A stretch of DNA of 64,000 nt from Incurvaria masculella (lineage: Eukaryota > Arthropoda > Insecta > Lepidoptera > Incurvariidae): NCBI GenBank assembly GCA_946894095.1, contig OX335657.1, forward strand, positions 4,092,001 to 4,156,000, given 5' to 3'. The notes beneath the pieces are model-generated. The model saw only the letters and a list, made by a program, of their open reading frames with translations. It ran no database searches and was not told the DNA's origin. The position numbers and the translations under genes were made by a program. Shown here piece by piece: positions 21,801 to 36,800 of this stretch. Every line of letters begins with the position of its first letter. Positions within the stretch are counted from its first letter, which is position 1.

Positions 21801-24800
21801 AGATACCAACGCGGGTGAGCTTAACATTACCACAAAGTAGGGGCAGGGTACCTAGAAGGAACAGTTTTACGTGGGTTCTGTACCATGAACGTGCCGAAAT
21901 GCACTCATACAACTTGTCCAAAATTCGTTACCTCCAATAACATCAGTGTATTTCATATACTAATACAATAAAAAGTAAAAAGTATTAAAAAGTTATAATA
22001 ATAGTAATAAAAAGTAAAAAAACAATAAAAAGAGTTTGTTTTTGATTTATTTTTAACCAACTTCAAAAAAGGAGTAGGTTATCAATTCGTCTGTATGTTT
22101 TTTTTTTATGATTGTTACCTCATAACTTTTTCCTGGGTAAACCGATTTTGATGATTATTTTTTTAAATGAAAGCTAGTGCTTCCCAAGTGGTCCCATTTT
22201 AAGTTGGTTACGTTCTTACAATAATATCCATGAGAAAATCATATAAGTCTTAAATTTGTATTAAGATGTGCACGACAGATGGACGAATAACTCAATATAA
22301 CGCCAATCGATTTCGGTGATTCTTTTTTTATTGGAAAGGACGTGTACAAATTAGTAAGTGTATTTCAGATTCACTAAAAATAAAAAATAAATTAATAAAA
22401 AAAATAACCGACTTCAAAGAAAAAGCACTAAAAAGTAAACAATAATTGCCATTTTTGTAGTTACGATTTTTGTTATTTTTTGAGTCGGTGTCAGCCAAGG
22501 TCGCCAAGATTCTCTTGATTGGCGCAGCGCGTGCCCGGCACTAAGTCTTCAGTTCTTTCAGTGCACTAATCTCTGGAACTACCAGTTGGATTTGGTGGCA
22601 AAATTCTGTTTTATTTGAAATCCCCATTCTTGAGGAAGGTTATAGACTAGGTAACATCACGCTACGACCATGGAGGTGAAGAAATTACAGGAGAACGGAT
22701 GGAACTAAAAAAGTGTCGACACCTCAATTGTGCCGCCGGAGGAATTTGGCCTTTGTTTCAGCTTTTGCTGAATACATCATTACGAATGAACCTTCTTTAT
22801 CGTTTACCAACCAATTTGAGAGACTTTCAATTAGATTTTTCTCCGTTTACCGTCACTTTTTGCGCGTTCGTTGTATGGAAGTTATTTATCCATACATTCT
22901 TTAGCTCCATGGGTACGACCTCTTCTTACACGTCGGGTGTTGAGCGCTCTCCAAGCTAGATCTCTGCGGCGTGAGAAAATGGTTTATTCCACCGACTACC
23001 GGCCGGCGGTGTCGCGATACCGCCGGAATTATTGGCCACTTACAGATAACTTGTGAATATACCAGCAAGCGCCTGTCTTGCACAACGGATCGCTGAATGC
23101 TACCTTGAGAAGAAATCTATGAGGCTCTTTGCAGCGGTTAAATGGAAAGGAGGAAAGGATATCGCTTACGATAAGTGAATGATCGCAATCGCGTGATTAT
23201 GAAAGTACTTAGCAGTCTCGAAGTATGTGATCACTCTTTAGTGATATGTTTTGTCGGCTCGCTGCGCCGGAGTGAGAGACGTGTGCTTCGGCTGAAGGGC
23301 GTATATTCAATAAGTACGTACAGTTCGGACCAAACTTTTTGGCCGCTCTGAACTCAGGCAGAATCCGAGTTTGCGCAGGGTAGACGCCCCCTGTGCGCCG
23401 GTGACCTAAAATATACGTTCAGCGCAGCGAAACGCGCCAAACATCGGCCATAAAGTTTGGCCCAAGGGTTCAGTCACTCAGGGAATCTGGTGTAAAGTTG
23501 TTTGGTAATCTCAGTAATTTAAGGGTAATCTTGGGCGGGGATCCTGGGAATCTGGTGGGAGTCCGAGAAATATTCGGTATCGGGAGTAATCTTAGGAGTA
23601 ACCTCACCCCCGCGACGGCGGTCTATTGGTCTTTTGACTTAGTTAAATTTAGTTTGAATGCATGAAAATAATATGTTTTTATTGACGCCAAAGAATTATG
23701 ACTTCTTATGTGCGTACATAGTACACAAAACAGTTGTTTGGTTAGAAAAAAGAATAACTCGCTCCGGAGATTTGATTAACGCCCGGTTCCACCACCTCCA
23801 GCTACAAAAATCCCAAAGTTATCTTTCAGTTACATCATACAAATATTGCATGTAGCCGAAAGTTAACTGTCGGATTTCAGGTAACTGGAGGTGGTGGAAA
23901 CAGGGGTAAAACAAATAAAGCCGTGCCTCTCAAGTGGCCGCTCTAACTAAATGTTGCAAAATAATTGTCATTAAAACCGGTCTATAGGAGATAGGCGACG
24001 ACTGCAGCAAAAAACCAAAGACTACGTAGAAATCAATAGATAAGGGTGTGACGATCCTTCTCTCGGGAGTCGCCAAAAGGACGACACAATTCTCGGGGCC
24101 AGGATTCCAATGTCCCTGCGCGTATTATGGCGGGTTAATATTGTCTAAAATGAATGGATGGAATGTGATATGTATGCATGTATAATCGACCGTGAAGCAA
24201 GGACACATTAATTTTAAGTAGGAGCACAGTAAAAAGAACTTCTTTACGAATGCACTGCAAGGCTGGACCCGAACCAGCAAAACATACCATTTTCGGGTAT
24301 TGCGTCTACCAATTTCGCCACCGGCTGTATACCCATAATTTGTATCATACATACATACATATCATATTCCTTGGAATAAGCGATAAACTTATCATCCATA
24401 TAAACCATCCGTATAAACAATCGATACCATTCAAAGTGGCATCGTATTCAAAGTGGCGTGTCATTGTATGGCATGCACACAGAGTAACCGTAAGTTTGCA
24501 AACAACGTTCGATACATGTAAAAGCGACAAAGTCGCGTGCTAGTCACGGAGGTGAAGAAATAACAGGAGAACGGAGGGAACTTAAAAAGTGTCGACACCT
24601 CAATTGTGCCGCCGGAGTAATTTAGCCTTTGTTTCGGCATATATTATTTGGTTTCGGCTCTCGCTGAATACATTATTACGAATGAATAATGACGTAACGA
24701 CCATCTGGTTTACTGAAAAATAATTCTTATCTTTATCCGTTTACCTTCCAATTTGGGAGACTTCAAACTGGATTTTTATCCGTTTTCATCACAGCGCTAA

Positions 24801-27800
24801 AAAATGTGTACGGCGCTATAATGTTGTAAGTCGCGTGGCATCATTTTTTGCGCGCTCGTTGTATGGAAGTTATTTCTCCATACATTCTTCACCTCCGTGG
24901 TGCTAGTAATTTCAATTTGCACACCCCGAGGAACAGAGACGCTGGCACGCGCAACTTGAAGCGCATCTAAACCCGACTCGCGATAAATCAGCGCCGCTCG
25001 CTCAGATATTCGAACTTGTCATTTCGAAGATTGCACTGCGACGAGGCGGGGCTGAACGGTCGGGGCAAATTTCTATAACTCGTCGCGCGAGCAATTTCAA
25101 CGGATGAAGATAAATTGGTAGCGGACCCGCTATCGGCGCTGAGCATCGGGCTCCGACACAGACGGAGCGGGGCGTCCACCTACGTACGCTTAATGGCTAC
25201 CTATTCCAATACATCCATTGCACAGCGTGTTAAGGCTGTCGTGAAGTCACAAGGAATCTGAAATTGGAAAATTTCAAAAAATGCGTTCTTTGTCCATTGG
25301 CCAAGGCACGGCGACTGCCATTGAAATAGCGAAATCGTCTTCCAGGCCTTAAGACTGTTCCGACCCATATAAAGTTGTTTGCACACATAACGCAAAAAGT
25401 ATTGCACTTTAAGCCACGAATTAATAATAAAAGTTTAATATAGTCATATTACTTGCAGCGAAAACAATTTCACAATTTCAGGATTATTGGTTTTGTTACA
25501 ATTTATTTAAATACGATTTTTATTTAACAGCGCCATCTAACGGTGTAAAACTTCTAATCGGCAATTACAACGAAACCATTAAACCTGAAATTGTAAACAT
25601 GTTTTCGCTGCAACTACTATGGCTATATTCAATATTTTTGACGAATTCGTGCCTTAAAGTGCAATACTTTTTGCGTTCTGTGTAAAAAAAATATTGTATG
25701 GGTCGGAACATCCTTAAGTTTCCCTATCCCTGTCAGATTTTATTCAAAAAATTTTATCACTTTAGAAAGCTTTATTCTTTACCCGTATGTTTTGATTTTT
25801 TTGTAAATATTCGTATCTGTATTTTTTAGTAAAAAAATTCAAAAATCATCATAAAGAAGACAACTTTTTTCCAATATTCATGAGCCAATATGTTTCAATC
25901 TACAAGTTATATAAAAAAATGAAAACATACCAACATAGATTTCTACAATCGATTTTAGAATCCAAAAATTCAAAAACCAAGTAAAACATTAAGAGCATGG
26001 AAACAGTTATCGCCCGTAGTATGGGGAATTGATAGGGTAACGCTCGACCAATCAATCAACAACAATCGAACCAATAGTTCATTTCCGGATTCTAAACACA
26101 CTTATGTATTATTATGTAATTATAAAACAGTGTAGTGTAAGTCAGGTCTGACACGAAAAGCCGACGCGCACCGGCCTAGTGCTGTCGTAAAAGTAGCGGG
26201 GCTCTGAGATTTGAAAATTTTAAGAAATTTATTTTATTATTAGTTAAAATTTTGTTAATTTTGCGCGCCGAATGCGAATCAAATAGCGAAATCGCCTTCC
26301 AACCACTAACGGTTCCCTACCCCTAAAATTTGTCAGATTTAAACAAAAAAAAATATGCTTAGCTTAGGTTTTATTTTTATGTAAATATCTGTATTTTTCA
26401 GTAAAAAAGACAACTTTCCGCAATGTTTATTAGCCAATATTATCCAATTTTAAACGAAAAATAAAAACACGCAGACTCGACATTATATTTTAGAATCCAA
26501 AGGTACAAAAACCTTGTAAAACTTAATAAGTAAGTAAAGAATAGTAAGCCTTATTCAGAGCACTTGTCAAAACTTTTAACTAACTAACTAATTTTTAGCT
26601 AACAAATTACGAGATTAGCACCGGACTAACCATACAAAAACCGGTTTAGTCCGGCAGATCAAAGTTAGTCCGCCCACTCTGTAGCCGAAATCCCAGTTGC
26701 CACCTAAATTGGCGTTTACGGCAAACCGATCGAAAGGCGTTTTTAAATGTATGGAGAAATTGAAGAGCGCGCGCAGTGGGCGTTAAGCGAACTAACATTT
26801 GTGAGTCCGAGTTTGATTTGACAGCTTACTCAACGTTGCCGTAAATACGTCGACGTTGCCGTCTACGTCGACTCCGCGTTTTCATACCAATCGGAAGTCC
26901 GAGTTTGACTTTGACAGCTTGAAGAAGTAAAACCAAAGAATATCTAGTAAAAACTTGTATGGAGTTTGACGTTTTTCGGAAAACGCCAGTCGATCGAACG
27001 CCAATTTCGGTGAGACCTCAGACTGACCACTCTGAATACAGCTTTTAGTGCATTTGTCTTCCATATTGCCAAAAAAAAACCAACTATACAATACGCAAAT
27101 ACTGCAAAGTCCGATTCTCGGTGTGAGTACACCCGATGCATTGAGAAATATGTCAGCAAAGGCTCTCCATATGGCTATAAGTAGGCGGGGCGCGCTCGAC
27201 GCTGCGCAATCACAGGTCGATGGGTTCAAGTCTCGCCAGGTGACTTAATGTAGCGCCGCATCCTTTTCATTGTATTGTATTGTATTGTATTGTTTTATTG
27301 CATTCATAGGTAGGTAACCTACACTTAAACATGTCAAGAATCGTTATGCTAGGTCTATGTCAAAGATATAAATGTCGCATACTTCCATGCACATAAGAAC
27401 TGGCAAACATATTTTGCCAGTCACAAAATAAGTTTAAAACTTAAGTAGTTGATTAATGAATGCCACCGCTCGCAAACATAAGGAGAAACGTAAAAAATAA
27501 ATATAAAAAAACAAAAGATAAAACATTTGAAGGTTCTTCAAGGAACCTAGCATAGCGCGCCGTGCTTGCAAGTCGAACTAATTGTGGAGTGAGACGTCAA
27601 CTCAAGTACCACTACCGCGAGTTAGAGAGAGATGGAACATATCTGCCCGATGAGACAACTTCTCATATCGTTATCATTAAAGTCGCGCTCATGGAATGTG
27701 ATTTTTTTTTGTGAAATCTTATGATCTGTAGTTTTCCTTAAAGAATAGATGGTGACATTTATAGACGGGAGTAAAAACCCGGACAAAAACAATTTATTTT

Positions 27801-30800
27801 ATGGTAAATAAGGAGTGACCCACTTTGAGCGGCTCGTAGCCTAGTGGCGCGGGGACTGGCCTAGCGTACCAGAGGCCTGGGTTCAATACCGACATACACC
27901 ACTGTATTTCTCTTTCTGAGTTCGATAAGTGCATTTCGTCACGAATGCGAGCTGCTCCATGGTTCGGAATCCATGTAAAACTGTAGGTCCCCTTCCCCTA
28001 CTAGGTGGTAGGGTTTAAGCCCGCCCGGGTTGGTACCATCGCATTGGATGAAGAGATGGTCGACGCGGCAATGAAAAATTGTCCGTGTTTTCCATCCAGT
28101 TCAATGAAGCACAAAGGGAAGGTCCTGGCATGGCACCTGATTCCTTCGGGAATGTGCGGTATTGGGCTGATATCATAACGGTAGTTGTGTGGTATTAGCC
28201 ATCCATGTCAGGTCGCATAAAAAAAAAAACAATTTTTTTGTCGAGCAAATTTCTTAATTTTTCCTCAATATTGCGAAGTAAAACTTAAAACATTGCTTCA
28301 GATCATTATTTTGGAGCTACATAGCGATTTAGAAATGTTTTTAAGCAGAAATAAATTTCAGTACATTTTGTATGAAACGATTATGGTCTCATCCGTAAGT
28401 TGACTCTGTGTGTCTTTACATTCTAAGCCCATGGTTTGCAAGGATTGTAGGCGTCGAGGCTGACTTGCAGTGCGCGTACGCACTTTTGGGTCAGACGCGC
28501 CTGATTGCCTAACGTATTGATTCAGTGAATGGATCAGTCTCAGTCGATGCTTTGTGATTCAGTGGAACGTGTGTTTGAATTCGTAACAAAGTGCACTTGT
28601 TCAAACTCAGGAAGAGGAAGAAAATGGTGCATGAACGGCGCTATAACCATGAACTCTGGCACAGAAGGCAAGTCCACATGTCCCTGAGCTGCAAGCCGCC
28701 TTCTTCGAGGTAGTTTGGTGTGCACATTTCGATATTGCGTAGCTTACTGTGCCTCAGAGGCACGCGTGTAAATGCTCTGAAATAACAAGTTATTTCAGCA
28801 ACAACTTGGTCCAGAGTAAGATATTGGCGTGGTCCAGGAACTGGGAGCAATTAAGCGAACTTTATGACTTAATTTCAACTTGGGGCGACTTAGGAACGAT
28901 TTCAATGCAAATGTTCTCGTTAGGTGCGAGTGTGACTCTAGACCAGTTCGTTGTCGAAGATGTGATGAAATTGTATCAAGTTTATGAGAGCGTAAGGAAT
29001 GTTTCAGGCCTACATATTTATTTTATTGGTGGAAGATCAACCCATGGGCGTCGGCGGGCACCTCATGCCGCGCTTGTCACGAAAAGGTGGCGTAGGCATT
29101 CCAGGTTAGAATCTCATTATTGATGAACATAAATCGAAACAAGAAACGATCCATGTGTGACTATACCATTGGTATGATTTGCACAACTCGGGGTCCAAGG
29201 AGAGATGTTCGAAACGTAATTGAAAATTGCTTTTTTTTTTATGCGACCTCACATGGATGGCTAATACCACACAACTACCGTTATGATATTAGCCCAATAC
29301 AACACATTCCCAAAGGAATTAGGTGCCATGCCAGGACCTTCCCTTTATGAGCACGGCTACATTGAACTGGATGGAAAACACGGACAATTTTTCATTGCCG
29401 CTTCGACCATCTTTTTATCCAATGCGATGGTACCAACCCGGGCGGGCTTAAACCCTACCACCTAGTAGGGGAAGGGGACCTACAGTTTTACATGGATTCC
29501 GAACCATGGAGCAGCTCGCATTCGTGACGAAATGCACTTATCGAACTCTGAAAGAGAAAGACGGTGGTGCAAGTTGGTATTGAACCCGGGCCTCTGGTAC
29601 GCCAGTCCCCGCGCCACTAGGCTACGAGCGCTCATCCATATCTTTATCCAGTTCAATGCCGCCATGCTTAAAGTGATGGTATAAAGTAACGTAATCGCAT
29701 GTAGTACCTTCGGGAATCCAGTTTGATGGGCTCATGCTCTAACATTAGGTGTGATTTTAGCCATCCATGTCTAGTAACCATCAAACAACAGTTACAGCCA
29801 GGAACATAAAAAACCGGCCAGGTGCGAGTCGGACTCGCATACGAAGGGTTCCGTACCATCGTACAAGATTTAACACAATACAAATCACGTTGTTTGTATG
29901 GGGCCCTCCTTTAAATTGGATTATTTTTATATTTTCGGTTTTTTCTGTTATAGCGGCAATAGAAATACATACTCTGTGAAATTTTCAGCTGCCTCATGTT
30001 CATGAGATACAGCCCTATGATAGATAGATGGACGGATGGATAGCGGAGGCTTAGTAATAGGGTTCCGTTGGCATCCTTTGGGTACGGAACTCTAAAAACC
30101 AGCACTCGCATTAGCGCCCATACGAAAATTACTTCACAGCAGCTTTACGGTGCTTCCCAACGGAATCAAATCCTTAAAAACAGGTAAAGCACTTGAATCA
30201 TTTCCCACATCAGCTTTCCGCGAAGAGGTTGCTCGCTAACCCTGCCTGTCTTATCTTGACCAGTATAATTTAGCGGGCATCTCCATAAGGAAGTATTCAC
30301 AGCGTTACTGACTAGTAATTATATGCAAACCTATCAATGAATTATTTCGCGTGCAAGCTTCATTGGGTCGAGTGCTTTTCTATAATCTGTTATCACGATC
30401 ACAGTAGCTTTGGAATTAATATACCACTTTAATAGTATACAACACGCTACGGTGCAGATTTAGTGTTTATTTATTTATTAATTTAATTTAATGAATTTAA
30501 AATGCCAAATCCACCAGAAAGATCCAAAATCATAATTATATGTATTTAATTTTTTTTGTCACATCGTCAAACACACAAATCTGAAATAATAAAATAAATA
30601 TACAATTCGATGATGGCTTTCGTTATATTTAAGATTTTAAATTTAATAGTAACCGAAAAAGATACATTTGTCTTATTTTTAAGATACATTTCAGAAACGA
30701 CATAAAGCATGGAATAACTTTTTTATGGGAACAATTTTTTTATGTGTGTAATGTTTTTTTACAGATCTGCTAGAAAAAATACAGCGATAAATAATGGTGT

Positions 30801-33800
30801 GATTTTTTCTGCTTGATTACAGATGAAGTAAATAATCCCCTATTATTCTGTATATATATGTATTGACTTTTTTCATGAGTCCAGTTATTTGTGGAAACTG
30901 CCCATGTTTGGCAACATTACCAACATTTTCTGTAAGCTTTTTTGTGGAATATGGACCGCACCTAATGGCATGATATTGGCCCAACACAATACATCGGGAT
31001 TATTGCAGGACTACAATGAATTAGATCGAAAACAAAGACGATTTTTAGTGCAGCTTCGACCCCTTTAATCAATGCGATGTACCGACATGAGCGGGATAAT
31101 CTACCACCTAGTAAGTAAGATAGGCAACCTACAGTTTAACGTGAAATTCGAAACACGGCCCACGCAGCTCGAAACCTCAGTGGTGCACCCCCTCACAAAT
31201 ATTTCAAAGATCGCATTAGAAAAAACTCCATCTAAATCAATATTTGATTCGCCATTGTAGAAACCGCATATAAACGCATGGATGCTTTCTCTAACTAGTA
31301 TTTCTGAAGAAAAGATTTATGATTACAGTAATTACAAGTAAGGCAGTGACCGACAACCTACGATAAACATATCCGCTTAGGTAATCGCCTCATTTTAGGT
31401 ACATACTGGTCAAAGAACTGATTACCGCACGATAAGAAAGTTTGTTCCCGCATTCTGCTCAGTGTGTGGTTCCATATACCACAAGTGGACCACACAGATT
31501 GCTCGCGTAACCGCGCCAGCGAAAGCATTCCACCGCATTAAACGAATTCGCTGGAATGTTGAACTGATAATATCGAACATGTAATGACTTCACATATTGG
31601 TCGGTTTGTACCCCGCTTAAAGCGCTTAGTTGGTGCACTTACGAGAGTCGACAACATTCACTGGCGTGGTGTCTTTTTGCAACGAAGGAAAAATAATTAA
31701 TGAGCTTTCACGAAATGACACAATCAGTATCCATAAATTGCCTCGTCTGTAATTTAAGTAACTAATTGGAAAATATGTGGTATTTATTTACGAATTAATA
31801 ATTTAATTCCATTTAAAACTAGTAAGCACCTGGTATCAGTGCCGAGGTAGCAAAGGTGCTCTAAAAACCAAATTAACTTTACCATGGGTAAGGAATCTCA
31901 GCCAAGCAAGCTAACAGCAAATTTACGAACTTTTCTATTGCTATCGAACCTATTAATTTTACATTAGTTATTTTAAGATCTCCGGACACTCAAAAGACAC
32001 GTGCCGGCATTTAGTGCCAAGCCTTGGCAATAGGACCGAGAAAGGAACTTAAGAAACGATGGGTTCCCAAAGGGTGCTCCGTTCTTTGCGAGTCCTGACA
32101 TAGTTTGGGTGAAGAAGTACAAGGGGTGCAAATTCTACAAAGAAAAGTTAGACAGACAGATGAAGAAAGAGACATCAACGTTAATATTACAGGTTAATGT
32201 TGCTAAACACATGAAAGCAACTAAGCATCCCGCAATACTTCACACAGAATATGACGTTTCAAACGAATAAGTCTTTCTGAAACCGGCGCAAAGTGGCCCT
32301 CAAACTTCTATCGCATGGTATTTTTGTTTTCATTCCAGTTCATAAAATTTGCTCTGCGTCGAACTGCACACCCATTCAGCATGAAAACTTTTATTTTCAT
32401 AACATTTACGCCTTTCAAGTGTCATTCATTTTGATGCAAATTTTTCAACAAAAAGATTCCAACGCCCAAGCAATAGCAAAGTTTTCTGAAAAACATTTCT
32501 ACTAATATTTGTCAACTAACGAAAGTGCAAACAAACAGTATAATAATACAAAGTGCTAATAGGTGACAGCGACAGTTGACGGATGTTCCACTATGACAAA
32601 TGGATTTCCACATATGGTCGTACCGTTGAGAGCACTGGCTACACATAGCGGCGTGTAACTGGCTAGCACTAAGCACTGGCTACACATACGATCGTCTATC
32701 ACAATATGCCAAGTGCAAAATACGATGTTTTTATCTTAAGGTGCTTAATTTGAAAACCACTGTTTCAATTTACTTGAAATTTGGTACTGTGTCTGTATGT
32801 TTTAGTTTTTTCGTTAAATGCATCCTGGGTCAAACAACAGATAAAACAAAATGTGTATGAAGATTTTCTTTTTGTTTTAAGTCAGAAAAAACGGCGCTTA
32901 AAGACACAGATATTTGCTGCCTGATATTAGATATTAAATATTAATTGAATTGAAACAGTGGTTTTCAAATTATTAGTAAACTATGCTTGTATGGGAAGCA
33001 TTATTCTTCTTAAGAGGAGGCAGCTAGTCGAAACCAACAGAGGACTTCACTCGTTAAGATTTAATTTATAAGTGCAATGATTATACGAAAGAAGTCTAAG
33101 GCTGAGATTTAGGCTTAGATAAATAGTCGTAACAGAAACTAAGACTAACGAAAAGTAGTACTTTGTGACGTCAATTCGCATTACTTTGAGATTTCGTCCA
33201 TACAAAATGTGTCAAAGTGACGTCACAAAGTACTACTTTACGTTAGTCTTAGTTTCTGATGCGACTATTTATCTCAACCATATAGTTGTAACAGAAACTA
33301 ACACTAACGTAAAGTAGTACTTTGTGACGTTATTTCAACACACTTTGTATGGACAAAATGTCAAAGTAATGCAAAAAGACGTTACAAAGTACTACTTTTC
33401 GTTTGTCTTATTTTCTGATACGACTATATATCTCAGCCTAAGATATGTTTTTACTAAATAAAACCATTACTCATCAAATAACCTTGACCTACGATCCCTC
33501 GCTTATGTGTAGCCTTCGCTCGACGAAGCCAAGTAATTAATTACAAGAGCAACAGTTACAAGTCGCAGTCTGAGGAGTAGGTGAGCTCTTTCACACGCTG
33601 CCTAGTCTATAAACATTATGCCACTGAGGTTCCAGCACAGTCTCTCATATCATAAACAGACCGAACGGACTTTGATTTGCTCGCTTGATAATAGATGGAC
33701 TTAATTGGACACTATGCACTTAAGGTGGCCCATCCCGCTCATCTCCCCATACACAAGGGGAAAGAAGATCACGCCCATATTTCTTGTCAGAGATCCAAAG

Positions 33801-36800
33801 TTTTGCTCAAAATAGCTTTATTTGATCGAACTAGATGTCTGATGACCATTGGCATTATAAAATTGTGTTTGGTTTCTAAGTTATAAGGTCCGAAAGTTCG
33901 AATTTTTCGCGCGTTTTATACAATAATTTTGGAGGTGGATTACGCAATGATAAAGTAAGAACATCGTAAAAAGATTAGTCATCAGACATAGCTTATTTAA
34001 TCAAGATTTATGATCTATTTGGTTTTTGTTAGATTTTTGACAACAGCGGTCGTGGTTTACTTTTAGCTAAATTAAAATTTTCGTAAATCTTACCAAATCA
34101 TACACTATGCACATTGTCTTTTTTGTGGATATGTTGCATCTTCCTCATCACGGAGACTGTCTTATTCTTTGAAACAGAGAAGGTCCTAGAGCGCAACAGC
34201 ACGGTTTTGTACCGTGCCCGCGAATGAGTTAGGCCCGCCGCGCGCCGGGTTGGGCCACCTTAACTGATATATCCCCGGCCCATTTATGCACCATTTTCTT
34301 TCTCTTTCTGGGTTGGATAGAGGCATTTCTACACGAATGCGAGCTGTTTCATGGTTCGGAATTCATGTAAAACCATGCTACTCAGTGGAGGGTTAAGACT
34401 GCCCGGTTACTGCTTTGCATGGCTACACTGAACGAACGATTTTTCGACCATATTTTCATCCAGTGCGATGATATAACCCGGGCGGGATTATCCCTACCAA
34501 CTAGTAGAGGAAGAGGACCTGCCATTTTACATGGATCCTTGAACATGGAACAGCTCACATTCGTGACGAAATGCGCTTATCCAACTCTGAAAGAGAAAGA
34601 AAATGGTGCATGAAATTCCGGCCCCGTTAATTTTAACCCAGGCCTCTGGTATGCAAGGCACTAGTCTACGAGCCGCTTTAATCACAAAAAAGTTGTACCG
34701 AACCACAAATACTTATTCTTATGTCCGAACCTAATGTATTTTATGTAACGATATTAGTCCAGCGATGCAATCTCGCAAAAGGCATTCACGACACGTTTAT
34801 GTAATGCGTGCTTTCTGCTCTCAGATAAGGTAATCTGATTCTTAGAATTTCGTTTGGTGGGTATTGAACGAGTAGAACAAGAACTATAATATTATAACCG
34901 CGAAAGTTTGTGAGGATGGATGCATTTTTGTTATGCTGCCCGGGACAGCCAAGCGCTAGCGGCACAAAAATCAGTTAAGAGAAAATGTTCCGGTTTTTAA
35001 TGAAGCACGGTCGTTAGACATGTTTTGAAAATGTTACGGCGTTTCAAGCAGCGGGAAGAGACATCATGAGGCGACAGACGACTCGTCTATTGCGTACGAA
35101 CGTGGCGGATGCCTTCTTGACAACGGGCGGAATGATTAGCTCGAAACATCGGAGAATGTCTCTTCCCGCCGCGTAAAAAGCCGTAACATTTTTCAAAAAA
35201 AATATTGTTGATATTTATTGGTTTGTGTTTCATATATTCTCAAATGTGAATTTCAACGCCATCTGTTGACTATTATTATCCCTATTCAACACTTGTATGA
35301 CGCTAGCAATCAGCAAATGGTAGCAGGGAATGCTATCATTTATCTATGACGGCACAGAACACTGGAACTGACCAGAACTCGCCGTCGTTGGTGACGCGCA
35401 CGCTGAGCAGTTCCTTGTCGCGGTCGGAGAGGCCGTGCCACTCCCAGGAGGCGCGCGACCACGCGCCGGCCCACTCGCCGCGGCCGCTCGGGTTGCGCAG
35501 GCGCACGAGCGGCGTGTCGCCCGCCGCGCCCGCGCCGCCCGCGCCCCGCACCCGCGCCAGCCCCGTCACGCTGTACGCCTGCGCGGTGATCAGCCCGTTG
35601 CGCAGCCGCAGCTGCCGCTTGTCCTTCTCCTGCGGGAGGGCACTTGTATGGAACACATTTCCCGTAATTTTTGTGAGGTCCATATACAAACTTTCATCCC
35701 CCGTTTCACGCCTTTCGAGTTAAATTCGGTGAGAATGAGTGAGAAAAGGTAATATATATCCTTCTCCAAGGTACAAACAATCTCTGTAGCGAAATTCGTC
35801 AACATTGATGAATTCGCATTTATAATATTAGTATGGATGTTGTAACTATCGTCCGAAACTTGTGAGCTTGACGTTCCATGAATTTAGTACCACCGCCAGA
35901 GATCTCAATTATTTTGCCAGCGCAGCTGAAAAAACGTAATTGTTCATAATACCGAACTGGGCCTATTTTTTTGGTGCAATAGTAATTTAACATAAATTGA
36001 CGACAGTGAAGGAAAACATCGAGGCGACAAAGTGACGCGTAATTTAACAATGGTCATTTAAGCCAAGCTTAAAGCAAGTAGCATTGATAAAAAGATAAAT
36101 ATCAAGGTAATAAAGCAACCACGATTGTAGGTTTTAAGACAACTGAGTGATTTTACCAAGGTGTTCTCTTTTCTGCATAATCCTGAAAGATAAATAAGCA
36201 ACAACGAAACAAGTGTTGGTGAAAACAGTCGACTGATTGAATTGGATTAATGTAGTATTGATCCATTATCAGGTAACGAAGAGACTAGATCTGGGAACAG
36301 AGCTCATGAACCTGTTACGTTAGGTAACGGTCCAGGTGGCTAAAAAAATCGACCAATAACGAAATAATAGCTGGTATGTGAGTAACGTTCCCTATGACCT
36401 AAGTGTATTTACATAAAATATGGTAACGACGAGGAGACTAGACGTGAAGATCGTAGTATTGAGTTTCTAGAACTAGAAGTAGCGCTGCTAGAGCTGAGTA
36501 AAGTAAACTTACAGGCGAGATCGTGGCGACGAGGAGACTGGATTTAAAGACCGTGATATTGAGTTTCTAGAACTAGAAGTAGCCATGCTAGAGCTGATGA
36601 AAGTATACATACACGCGAGATGGTGGCGACGAGGAGACTGAACCTAAATACCGTGATATTGAGTTTTTAGAACTAGACGTAGCTAGACGTATCCTAGACA
36701 AGAGCTGAGTAAGGTAGACTTACAGGCGAGATGGTGGCGACGAGGAGACTGGATCTGAAGACCGTGATATTGAGTTTCTAGAATTAGAAGTAGCGTTGCT

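Noticed and set aside
24247..24330. A functional tRNA gene
   Set aside because: The T arm and anticodon-like stem pair, but the acceptor stem does not and the anticodon loop lacks T at position 33.
35346..35752. Plus-strand open frames of 105-125 codons
   Set aside because: They are shadows of calpain exon 4 in GC-rich sequence.
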